Shown here: positions 1 to 12,800 of the stretch, one piece after another
Numbering within the stretch: position 1 is the stretch's first letter
How the letters are laid out: each line of letters begins with the position of its first letter
Notes under the pieces: model-generated
Databases searched by the model: none
What the model was told of the DNA's origin: nothing
The model's input: only the letters and a program-made list of their open reading frames with translations
Assembly: GCA_036365455.1 (NCBI GenBank)
Contig: JAWQUS010000002.1
Location: 1,488,001 to 1,552,000, forward strand
Length of the DNA: 64,000 nucleotides
Reading direction: 5' to 3'
Source: Macrosoma leucophasiata
Taxonomy: Eukaryota > Arthropoda > Insecta > Lepidoptera > Hedylidae
Program-made: the position numbers and the translations under genes

Positions 1-525
1 TGAACTAAACTGATAAAGTTCTCTAAAATGTTATATTTTCGCGAGCTACCCTCATTCAATCAAAAAATATTTTTATGACGGATATATCTCGCGTATATTT
101 AAACTTAAATTATTTCATTTCAATGCAGAAGATGATTGGCATCAACATCATGAGATCCAATACTTAGTTAAATGAAATCCCAACCATAAAAGTTTGTAAG
201 ACCTGAATACAATTAGTAACTTTTATGTTAATTCCGAATGCTATGCAAGATAGTTTCAAAATAGAGATGGCTGCAGATCAATAATTTTTCAAACAAATGT
301 CACCACAATCTGCCTTGAAAGCTAAACAGCAACCGAAACTTTGGGATGGATTTTAAATATGTAATAGTTTTTAGTTTAAATATATGCAAGATAAATCTGT
401 AAATGTAGCTTTTTCTCAATGACTTGTCGCGTGGAACAACAAGTGACTGGTGAATTGTTGGGTGTTGTATGTATGCTTGAATGTACACTTTAACACTTTT
501 TAAATATACATTTCTGTGTTCACAG
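1..525. repeat. Intron upstream of first in-window Acf1 exon, with degenerate Penelope-like ends
   Basis: No coding exon is visible here. Positions 40-115 (tcgcgagct, later tctcgcgtatat) and about 250-430 resemble, with many changes, the terminal sequence of the Penelope-like element that is better preserved at 61220-62618. The segment ends in a pyrimidine-rich acceptor, tgttcacag, at 525. It is intron of the Acf1-like gene carrying old repeat relics. The match is by eye and the copies are diverged. Confidence 0.5.
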
Positions 526-811
526 ATAATACCAAAAGGCACGCCCGTAGAAGTGGAAGGCATACCGCAGTCTCACTTCGGCGACTTCCTCTCGGTGTTA
601 GACTTCGTCCACACTTACGCCGAGATCCTGAAGAGCAAGGACGTGTTCCATGCTGGGCTGGACGTGGACACGTTCCGCAAGGCGCTGACGATGAAGGAGC
701 ACTCCGTGGCCTTCAGCGACCTCATCCAGATGTTCCTCACCACCATATTCTCCTTGCAAGAGGACGAGGCCGAGGAGTACAATGAGAGTGGCAGAATACA
801 AGAGTCTACAG
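526..811 (+). CDS. Acf1: Acf1 exon: DDT domain
   Basis: The acceptor is tgttcacag and the donor is g|gttagt, ending in phase 1. It encodes a DDT domain with the pattern FGDFLSVLDFVHTYAEIL, then an FSDLIQMFLTTIF helix and an acidic tail. In this family the DDT domain together with the WHIM motifs contacts ISWI and linker DNA. The preceding exon is outside the window. Confidence 0.9.
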
Positions 812-3800
812 GTTAGTTATTTGTGATCATGTAGCCAAACATTGCTCTATTATCTTTGCCTGCCCTGAGCCTAGTACGACTTGCGAGTCGTAATTTTTTC
901 ATGAGCATTTTGGCGATTTGCAATATTGTCTATTACAATCACGTTGCAGCCATATTGTCTTGTCTTCCCCCTCCCTAATCGTATTACGACCGCGGGTGGT
1001 GGGTTTGGCGGGAACGCGGGCAAGAGCCGTGTCGCAGCGTGATATTTTTAAAACGTGTATAGTCGTGTTTTTATGTGTTAAAATGGTGAGATTTTTATCA
1101 TAACCAATCCATCGCACGGGTGTAAAAAAGTGATTTTTCTTGATGCCACCAAAACTTCGTAAAAACTTCTGATAAATTCCCCATCACTTTACTGGAGCCA
1201 GTTCATCATATTCCATATGGAACCATCCAATCATCGTCATCTTCCATATGGATATTCAGGATCAGAAATGAAGAATATAAAAAATACTGAAGATTGACTG
1301 TACGTGGACTTGAATTCATGGCTGTAAAATAAACTATTTAAAGAAAGCGGGTCGAGTCGCTATTATGGGCGGCAATATCTCCCCTCAGGAAGGCTGACAG
1401 GGCTGCCTCGAGATGACCTCACCTTCAGACATTATTTGACCTATTTGATTAAGACTGGTCAGTCTAGCTTCTGGAAATTCAGTAACTTGATTTTTTTTTC
1501 ATTCAAATTCAATTGTTTACAGAAGTACAAGAGCTGGATAGTGAAATAGGCGTGTCGAAGGCTGTCGAACTGGCAACTAAAGCAGGGAAATGGTCACAGA
1601 CATACCTCGGTACTCCATTGAGTAAGCTGCCCCTGGATCTTACGACTGTCAGTGAAGTATTAAGGTAAGGAGTTTTTTGGAGATATGTATGTCTCTATCT
1701 TCACACTAGGTCCCTAACGGGGTAGGCAGAGTGTGTAGAGCGCCAGATATCCTGGTCCTGACATACCTCTAGTGAGCACCTGACATATAGAGATATAAAC
1801 TTTATTTCCAATTAATTATTCCTTACTTCTGTTGTTTGATCTGTTTCATCATTTTAGCTAAAAATTTCCACCGCTTAACTAAAGGCTCCAAAAGGGGTAA
1901 TATGTCATAATCACTATGCTTAGCAAGCGGATTGGGGATCGAAGTGTAGTGAGGTAGTTTTATAGCAGGATGCTGCTGTCGTTTTTGCGTTTTTGCACTT
2001 ACTTCCGCCCCATTGAAATGGTTTAATCGCCAACTGCTGAGGTCGTCACGTCCCGACGCCGAAATTTTACTTAGTAAAAGTGAATTTCGCGCCAACGTCA
2101 CTTGCATGGAATAAAAAAACGTCTGAATCTATTACAACTTTTCGTACGATAACCGCGGTATAGTAAATATATGTGAACGTTTCAGGCTGCACATACTGTC
2201 GTCCGGGGGCGCGGGCGGCAGCCGGTGCGTGGCGTGGCGCTACCACCAGCGCGGCGGGTACAGCAGCGGCGACGACCCCGGCCTGCGCCTGCGCCGCGCC
2301 CACCCCGCCCTGCTGCGGCGCCTCGCCACCACGCACGTCGCCGACCTCGCCCTGGGTCAGTACTGTCCCTGCCCGCCGCCAGCCGCCCTTGTGGCGCGGG
2401 GCTACCACCAGCGCGGCGGGTACAGCAGCGGCGACGACCCCGGCCTGCGCCTGCGCCGCGCCCACCCCGCCCTGCTGCGGCGCCTCGCCACCACGCACGT
2501 CGCCGACCTCGCCCTGGGTCAGTACTGTCCCTGCCCGCCGCCAGCCGCCCTTGTGGCGCGGGGCTACCACCAGCGCGGCGGGTACAGCAGCGGCGACGAC
2601 CCCGGCCTGCGCCTGCGCCGCGCCCACCCCGCCCTGCTGCGGCGCCTCGCCACCACGCACGTCGCCGACCTCGCCCTGGGTCAGTACTGTCCCTGCCCGC
2701 CGCCAGCCGCCCGCCGCCAGCCGCCCGTGTGGCGTGGCGCTACCACCAGCGCGGCGGGTACAGCAGCGGCGACGACCCCGGCCTGCGCCTGCGCCGCGCC
2801 CACCCCGCCCTGCTGCGGCGCCTCGCCACCACGCACGTCGCCGACCTCGCCCTGGGTCAGTACTGTCCCTGCCCGCCGCCAGCCGCCAGCCGCCAGCCGC
2901 CCGTGTGGCGCGGAGCTACCACCAGCGCGGCGGGTACAGCAGCGGCGACGACCCCGGCCTGCGCCTGTGTTGCGAACGCACAGATATGCTGCGGCGTCTG
3001 GCTACTATGCGCGTCTCAAATCTTGCCATGTCTCTGTCTATTGCTATATAGTTCCCGTATAATGTGACGCTACCACCAGCGCTTCGGGTAAGGCAATACA
3101 GACCCGGCCAGCGTATTTTAAAAAAAACTTTTTTTCGAAACGTTTAATTCTGCTTCGGTTGTGAATAGAAAAATATTGTGAACTTACATAAGGCTACTGA
3201 GATGCATATCAAAACTGGTTTGCTACATTAAAAAAAAATACATACTCCGACCCACTGATCAAACTCGTTGAACAAACGTTGTCGCTTTGTAATAATTAAC
3301 CGAACATAAATAATTAAGCACTTAACTATATTTATGTTTCGACAGATGACAAGTTCCTAGTGCTGCAGTGCCTCATGAACCAGATCCTGACTTACGCGAC
3401 CGTGCGTGACGTCATCGAAGAGAAACTCGACGAATATCGGAATACCAAACAGGCACTGAGGTTACTTCAGGTAACATTTTTTCCAAAACTACCGCGTTAT
3501 AAACTCCTCCAAGTAGTAAAATAGATTGCTTGCAATGTACAGAGATTAAACTATTTTATTCTCAAATTTTAAGCGTCATAGTTCCGATGATTGGGAGGGA
3601 GGGGACTTAATACAATCAAGTTTCGCTTATATTCCTTAAATAACTTCAAAACAACAAGATAATTTCGCCGATTGGCAAGAAAACGTCCAATAGCCTGACG
3701 CCCTGCGGTGGACCATATTTATGTCTCGCCCACGGTCCACCACATTACCTGCAACAATTTTTTTTACTAAGTTACACTTTACATTATTATTCGTAGGATG

Positions 3801-6800
3801 TATGGGTCTGTGACACATGTACGGTCAATACAAACAGACAGACAAATGACCATTTACTGGTTACATTTTATCTTTTGACCATACAGAAACTGAAATAACT
3901 GAGCATATAATTCTTTATACTAGATAAACGAGCGCAAACGCGACGTACAGCTAACAGCGGCGCGACAGGAACTCAAAAAGGAAGCTAACTTGAAGAAAGA
4001 AGAACAGAAGCTGACGGGAGATAAGGCCAAGGCCGTGGACGAGGAGTTGAAGGTGGCCATAGAGAAACTGAATAAGGAGAGTGAGGTCAAACGGCAGGAG
4101 TATGAGAAGAAGTTGAAAGACATGCAGACTCAATTGTTTGAGCATACGTCTTATATTGGTAAGGGAATATCTGCTTTGCATGCTGTAATTAAGGTTTACT
4201 TCACAGATTATAGGTTGCTTTGAAACATGTAATTGATTTTTAGAAAATTATCTACATATATCATTAGAAAACATACCCTATCACATGACTAACCTGTAAT
4301 TAAATTTTCATTTCTATCTAGCATATATCACCCACAAAATAATTATTACCAAAAATAATTACCAATAACACTATATTTTATTTAAAGAAAAATTTGACTT
4401 CAGGTGAGACTCGAACTAGATGTGCGTGATAAATAACTTCACTGTGAAAAAATCACAGTGATCTGAAGTCGTAAGCGATCACTGTGACTTATCGCGAAAT
4501 AACGTCGTTCCAAGGAACCACCATTGTTATTTGTTCCATCAACGTTCCAGTATGTGTCGTTCATCAGTCACTCACATCACAAGGAACGAAATGAACGTTA
4601 CTTATGCCTACGAAATCGAATGCGCTGGCTTGAGTGATTGAGTGTGAAGGAGTTGCATGCAGTTAGTCGGAATACCTTTCATAGAAACGAAATGTATATT
4701 TTGGAAATTATTATGAAAATAAAATGATATTACCTACATAAATACTTAATTAGTTGAATAAAGATTCTCGAATAATTATTATTACTCTACAAACATTTAG
4801 GTAATAATTTAGTTGCATTTAATACAATAATTCTTTAGAATTATTTATATAATCATGTTTTAGTAATATCAATACAAATAAATACAATTGGAGTCTATGT
4901 TTATAATATAAAAATAACCGCTTTTTACTAAATGCATACGTATGTATACACGGTACATATACTAAAACATTTTTTTTTACAATTTTTGTCTGTCTGTCTG
5001 TTTGTTCCCGCTAATCTCGGGAAAGGCTGAACCGATTTTGACGGGACTTTCACTGGCAGATAGCTAGAGTAACTTAGGCTAGTTTTATACTAGCTGCGCC
5101 CACGACTTCGTCTGGGTAGATACTGAACAATAATTTTGTTAAATTCTACGCAGACGAAGTCGCGGGTACAGCTAGTTATTCTTAAATTCAATTAAAATTT
5201 TACTTACTTTTTGTATTTTGTAAAAATTTTCAAATTCTCCTTTATCTTTTTTTTTAAAAAACACTGTATTATATCCAAGCATCGGTGAATTTGTAAATAA
5301 AGTGTCGTGATATTTAAATTTTTCTTACGAAAAAATAAAAACATTTTTAACAACACTTTTTGTATGATGCATCATTAAAGTCATGTATGCTTGTTTTTTC
5401 ACACAGAAAACACGCTTCCGATGAAAAATAAAATTTTTACACTAGCTGTACCCGCGACTTCAACCGCGTGAGAATTTATGCTTGTTTAGTATCTACCCGG
5501 ACGAAGCTAGTATAAAAGTAGCCTAAGTTACTCCTTATTACATCAGCTATCTGCCAGTGAAAGTCCCGTCAAAATCGGTCCAGCCGTTCCCGAGATTAGC
5601 GGGAACAAACAGACAGACAGACAAAAATTGTAAAAAATGTTATTTTGGTATATGTACCGTGTATATATACATGTGCATTTAGTAAAAAGCGGTTATTTTA
5701 ATATTACAAACAGACACTCCAATTTTATTTATTTGTATAGATTAGAATATTAAAATACCTAACTGAAGTAATGTAAGTACAGAACTTTAGTCAATAGCAG
5801 CTTGTAACGTTTGTCACATGAACCATGTTATTTAGATTTGCCTTAACTGTGACGTGCGTGATTGACGTGACAAAGTCACGGTGATAAATCACCGTGACTT
5901 TTTAGGTACTGTCACAGCGATTCCAAAGTAACGTATTTGCCCACGTCTAACTCGAACTCGCGGCCTACTGGGAATCTAGTCCAGCCGCTCTTCCAATTGA
6001 GCTACAGAAGTCCTGCCCGATTTGTCAAATCTTTCCTTCACATCTATTGCATTGCTTTATGGTAGCAGCAGCGCCATCTATTGCCAACTATGCTAGTTAG
6101 GCAACCGATATAATAGACTAAATGCTGCTACCATAAAGCAATGCAATAAATGTGAAGGAAAGATTTGACAAATCGGGCAGGACTTCAGTAGCTCAATTGG
6201 AAGAGCGGCTGGACTAGATTCCCAGTAGGCTGCGAGTTCGAGTCTCGCCTGAAGTCAAATTTTTCTTTCCGTTTTTCTTTAAATAAAATATATTTCACAA
6301 GCATGTGTTAATGCGAAATAATATAAAACAATAACACTATATTTAAGAGTTTTATAGTTAAGTATATCAGTGGAATGTCTCTTTTTTTCTTTAACAAACT
6401 AAGAAGACACAGTTTATAATAGAAATGGAGACGTTCTCTGTCATTTACTGGCATACTGCCTAATATTCTAATCTGCCTACAATACACCAGCCGCACACCT
6501 CAAATAATTAATTTACTGCATCTAATTCAAACTCTATGCATATCTGCAGGTTCGGACCGAGCGTACCGCCGCTACTGGGTGAGCCACCCCGTGGCGGCAG
6601 TGTTCGTGGAGGCGGGGGCCGAGCCCCGCGGGCCCTGCCGCGCGCGCCCCCTGCCCCCCGCGCCGCCCGCGCCCTCCGGCTCCCCCTCCGCGGCCCCCCT
6701 GGCCCCCCTCGCCTACGTCACGCAGCTGTTCCACAGCGAGCGGGACAGGCAGAGGGAACGAGGTGAGTGCCGCTATCTATACTTTTCTACAAATAACTAT

Positions 6801-9800
6801 GTACGGTACAACCGCACATTTGTCAACTAAGCAGTTTTAGCGTAAACGCGCGGCTTCCTTCGTCATAGAACGTAGTTCGCGATCGACTAGCAAAAAGCCT
6901 CGCGTGCTTCATTATCAAGCATTTATCATATAATTTGATCATTTAAGCTCAGTTTCAGTTATTATCATTAGCAAAAAGAGCGGTAGAGTCTGAGAAAGTC
7001 CCTACATTCTTTGTGGTCCTTCGAACCAGATATGAACCAGCAATCTATTAAAGCACGTAATTATTCGTGATCATCTTACTACTATTCTAAATGTGAAAGT
7101 ATGGATATTTGTTTGTGTTTTGCTCAGTCACACTAAAGCGACTGGGTGCTTTTCGATGAAATTTTGTACATAAGTAGAGTAGTACATATGGCTGTCACAC
7201 ATAGGATACTTTTATCCCGTTCAGAGGTTCCTTAGGGAATTTTAAAGTAGACGAGGACTAAATCGCTGGCAAAAGCTAGTATCTATATAAAAACGAAGTC
7301 GTTTTAGTTACGCCGTTCATAACTCGAGAACGGCTGACCCGTTTTTTTTATTATTTTTGTGTTTTTGAATCAATAATCATTGACAATTAGGATAGTAAGT
7401 TTAAAAATATAATATCTATCAATAAATGAAACGGCTGACAGCTCACGTTCATCGCTCACACGCTCAGAACGACAACTGGATATGATTTAGGTTTAAATAT
7501 TTAGATTGTTTGGCGATTTTCTTAGTATAAAATATAAAAAAGTAAAAGTAAACGACTAATAAACACCTTGAAAATCCTTTATTGCTCTTGTTATATGATC
7601 TTTTCCATTTTTTTATATAATAAAAGTGGCAAACAAAAGTGCAGTTCACATTGATGTTAAGTGATGACTGCAGCCTATAGACACCCACACAATGACCAGA
7701 GGTAGAGAATATGTAATAATACTACGTATAGAATGGACACTTCGACGTCCCGCCCGATTTGCACACATACACAACCCCTTCCTCTCTTATGGGCGACGTT
7801 TGGTATTTTGTACGTGCTACGGACACAGGTGCGCGTGTAAATACACGTCACTGATGGATAGAAACCAAATTAAGCGTTTGTATGGAATTTTGGCGGAGTG
7901 TCCGCGGTGTGCCAGAGGTCAAAATGCAGATGCGCTCCCACTCCTGAGGCATTAGGTGTTATGCCTCTGTGCCGGAAATTACAGGGCCGTACATTACCAC
8001 CTGACCGGAACACGATAGTGCTGAACACTACCGTTTAGCGGCAAGTATATTAGGTAATGCAGTGGTGCCTACGCCCATGAGCTCCGTCACTGGAGCTCTA
8101 CCACCAGTAATAAAATTATTTTCCATCTTTTCCACCTGCAGCCGGCAGTGACAAGGAGAACGAGTCAGGCGGCAACTCGCGCGGCAGCTCGCCCAAGAAG
8201 CCCGTCAACGGGCTGAAGGCCGCCGCCACCGACGCCGCCGTGCTCGCCGCCCGGGAACTGCTCGTCTGTACCGCCGATATCGACACGTGCTATGTGCATG
8301 GGAAGGTAGGATACTAGTAATCTCTATCATCATTACATATTATAAAGTCCCCCCTATTTTCTCTGTTTATATGTATGCGCTATGCCAGTGAATGACAAAG
8401 AATGTACCATATTCTTTTGTACTATGGAACATTCTCATTCATTCTCACAACTGATGTGTTCGGGGGTGCCACGAAACACGGTGGATCAACGCATACTGGT
8501 TTATTAGTTAATTACCCACATAGCACAGACATAATTCGATACATACCTATTTTAATTATTAAGTACTTTTGGACCATTATTTATTTTATTTTTGTTTACT
8601 TTGACATATTAATCAATGTATCAGTTGTCATTCGCTTTAATTTTATATTTGTAATTTGATCTATCACAAGCAAATTCTATTATTTCCAAGTGATTTTGAA
8701 TTTGAGTTTTTGAGTTTGCTAATCTCAGAAAGTTGTTAACGGATTTTGTTCCTGTTTGAAATAGGAGTTAGGCCTCAGGTGGTGGTAACGCATCTGCATT
8801 TTGACTTTGCGGTGTGGGTGTCTATAGGCTGCGGTCATCACTCAACATCGACGTGAACTACATGCTCTTTTGCCACATTGCCATTACATAAAAAAAATGC
8901 ATACGCAACCTATTTAAACTAGATAACTTATAACTATTTTTACGGGTGGTAGAGCTTCAGTGATGGAGCTCGCTGGCGTAGGCACCACCGCCTACCTAAT
9001 ATACTTGCCGCTAAATGGAAGTGTTCAGCACTATCGTGTTCCGGTCAGGTGGTAATGTACGGCCCTGTAATTGCCGGCACAGAGGCATAACACCTTAGGC
9101 CTCAGGAGTGGTAACACATCTGCATTTTGACCTTGGTCTTTGTGTGGGTGTCTATAGGCTGCAGTCATCACTTAACATCAATGTGAACTGCATGCTTGTT
9201 TACCACTTCCTTTATATTAAAAAAAAGATAGGAAAGTCTCTGTTTTCCCAGGCCTCTGCGACCATTTTCATCAGCATCTATCTCTTTACTGGCACGTTCG
9301 AAGTTCTACGCGGCCCGATAGAAGATGAATCTGTATAATAATAGCAATGGATTTCCTTGCCCAGGGTGACCGGCCGCAGTGGTTCGTGTACCACTCGGAG
9401 GAGCAGCTGGAGGCGCTGGCGCTGGCCCTCAACAAGCGCGGCGTGCGCGAGCACGAGCTGCGCCACGCGCTGGACCTGGACCGCGACGGCCTGCGCCGCC
9501 TGCTGCCCCGCTGCCCGCTGCACCTGCTGCACCCCGCCACCGCCGCCGCTGCCGCCGCCGCACAGGTAGTATATACCACTCGCAGGAGCAGCTAGAGGCG
9601 CTGGCGCTGGCCCTCAACAAGCGCGGCGTGCGCGAGCACGAGCTGCGCCACGCGCTGGACCTGGACCGCGACGGCCTGCGCCGCCTGCTGCCCCGCTGCC
9701 CGCTGCACCTGCTGCACCCCGCCACCGCCGCCGCTGCCGCCGCCGCACAGGTAGTATATACCACTCGCAGGAGCAGCTAGAGGCGCTGGCGCTGGCCCTC

Positions 9801-12800
9801 AACAAGCGCGGCGTGCGCGAGCACGAGCTGCGCCACGCGCTGGACCTGGACCGCGACGGCCTGCGCCGCCTGCTGCCCCGCTGCCCGCTGCACCTGCTGC
9901 ACCCCGCCACCGCCGCCGCTGCCGCCGCCGCACAGGTAGTATATACCACTCGCAGGAGCAGCTAGAGGCGCTGGCGCTGGCCCTCAACAAGCGCGGCGTG
10001 CGCGAGCACGAGCTGCGCCACGCGCTGGACCTGGACCGCGACGGCCTGCGCCGCCTGCTGCCCCGCTGCCCGCTGCACCTGCTGCACCCCGCCACCGCCG
10101 CCGCTGCCGCCGCCGCACAGGTAGTATATACCACTCGCAGGAGCAGCTAGAGGCGCTGGCGCTGGCCCTCAACAAGCGCGGCGTGCGCGAGCACGAGCTG
10201 CGCCACGCGCTGGACCTGGACCGCGACGGCCTGCGCCGCCTGCTGCCCCGCTGCCCGCTGCACCTGCTGCACCCCGCCACCGCCGCCGCTGCCGCCGCCG
10301 CACAGGTAGTATATACCACTCGCAGGAGCAGCTAGAGGCGCTGGCGCTGGCCCTCAACAAGCGCGGCGTGCGCGAGCACGAGCTGCGCCACGCGCTGGAC
10401 CTGGACCGCGACGGCCTGCGCCGCCTGCTGCCCCGCTGCCCGCTGCACCTGCTGCACCCCGCCACCGCCGCCGCTGCCGCCGCCGCACAGGTAGTATATA
10501 CCACTCGCAGGAGCAGCTAGAGGCGCTGGCGCTGGCCCTCAACAAGCGCGGCGTGCGCGAGCACGAGCTGCGCCACGCGCTGGACCTGGACCGCGACGGC
10601 CTGCGCCGCCTGCTGCCCCGCTGCCCGCTGCACCTGCTGCACCCCGCCACCGCCGCCGCTGCCGCCGCCGCACAGGTAGTATATACCACTCGCAGGAGCA
10701 GCTAGAGGCGCTGGCGCTGGCCCTCAACAAGCGCGGCGTGCGCGAGCACGAGCTGCGCCACGCGCTGGACCTGGACCGCGACGGCCTGCGCCGCCTGCTG
10801 CCCCGCTGCCCGCTGCACCTGCTGCACCCCGCCACCGCCGCCGCTGCCGCCGCCGCACAGGTAGTATATACCACTCGCAGGAGCAGCTAGAGGCGCTGGC
10901 GCTGGCCCTCAACAAGCGCGGCGTGCGCGAGCACGAGCTGCGCCACGCGCTGGACCTGGACCGCGACGGCCTGCGCCGCCTGCTGCCCCGCTGCCCGCTG
11001 CACCTGCTGCACCCCGCCACCGCCGCCGCTGCCGCCGCCGCACAGGTAGTATATACCACTCGCAGGAGCAGCTAGAGGCGCTGGCGCTGGCCCTCAACAA
11101 GCGCGGCGTGCGCGAGCACGAGCTGCGCCACGCGCTGGACCTGGACCGCGACGGCCTGCGCCGCCTGCTGCCCCGCTGCCCGCTGCACCTGCTGCACCCC
11201 GCCACCGCCGCCGCTGCCGCCGCCGCACAGGTAGTATATACCACTCGCAGGAGCAGCTAGAGGCGCTGGCGCTGGCCCTCAACAAGCGCGGCGTGCGCGA
11301 GCACGAGCTGCGCCACGCGCTGGACCTGGACCGCGACGGCCTGCGCCGCCTGCTGCCCCGCTGCCCGCTGCACCTGCTGCACCCCGCCACCGCCGCCGCT
11401 GCCGCCGCCGCACAGGTAGTATATACCACTCGCAGGAGCAGCTAGAGGCGCTGGCGCTGGCCCTCAACAAGCGCGGCGTGCGCGAGCACGAGCTGCGCCA
11501 CGCGCTGGACCTGGACCGCGACGGCCTGCGCCGCCTGCTGCCCCGCTGCCCGCTGCACCTGCTGCACCCCGCCACCGCCGCCGCTGCCGCCGCCGCACAG
11601 GTAGTATATACCACTCGCAGGAGCAGCTAGAGGCGCTGGCGCTGGCCCTCAACAAGCGCGGCGTGCGCGAGCACGAGCTGCGCCACGCGCTGGACCTGGA
11701 CCGCGACGGCCTGCGCCGCCTGCTGCCCCGCTGCCCGCTGCACCTGCTGCACCCCGCCACCGCCGCCGCTGCCGCCGCCGCACAGGTAGTATATACCACT
11801 CGCAGGAGCAGCTAGAGGCGCTGGCGCTGGCCCTCAACAAGCGCGGCGTGCGCGAGCACGAGCTGCGCCACGCGCTGGACCTGGACCGCGACGGCCTGCG
11901 CCGCCTGCTGCCCCGCTGCCCGCTGCACCTGCTGCACCCCGCCACCGCCGCCGCTGCCGCCGCCGCACAGGTAGTATATACCACTCGCAGGAGCAGCTAG
12001 AGGCGCTGGCGCTGGCCCTCAACAAGCGCGGCGTGCGCGAGCACGAGCTGCGCCACGCGCTGGACCTGGACCGCGACGGCCTGCGCCGCCTGCTGCCCCG
12101 CTGCCCGCTGCACCTGCTGCACCCCGCCACCGCCGCCGCTGCCGCCGCCGCACAGGTAGTATATACCACTCGCAGGAGCAGCTAGAGGCGCTGGCGCTGG
12201 CCCTCAACAAGCGCGGCGTGCGCGAGCACGAGCTGCGCCACGCGCTGGACCTGGACCGCGACGGCCTGCGCCGCCTGCTGCCCCGCTGCCCGCTGCACCT
12301 GCTGCACCCCGCCACCGCCGCCGCTGCCGCCGCCGCACAGGTAGTATATACCACTCGCAGGAGCAGCTAGAGGCGCTGGCGCTGGCCCTCAACAAGCGCG
12401 GCGTGCGCGAGCACGAGCTGCGCCACGCGCTGGACCTGGACCGCGACGGCCTGCGCCGCCTGCTGCCCCGCTGCCCGCTGCACCTGCTGCACCCCGCCAC
12501 CGCCGCCGCTGCCGCCGCCGCACAGGTAGTATATACCACTCGCAGGAGCAGCTAGAGGCGCTGGCGCTGGCCCTCAACAAGCGCGGCGTGCGCGAGCACG
12601 AGCTGCGCCACGCGCTGGACCTGGACCGCGACGGCCTGCGCCGCCTGCTGCCCCGCTGCCCGCTGCACCTGCTGCACCCCGCCACCGCCGCCGCTGCCGC
12701 CGCCGCACAGGTAGTATATACCACTCGCAGGAGCAGCTAGAGGCGCTGGCGCTGGCCCTCAACAAGCGCGGCGTGCGCGAGCACGAGCTGCGCCACGCGC

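Noticed and set aside
2067..2660. A 197-codon - strand frame and other long frames over the 162-bp repeats.
   Set aside because: They follow from the repeat length being a multiple of three and from GC richness. The + frame with splice sites and Acf1 similarity explains the sequence.
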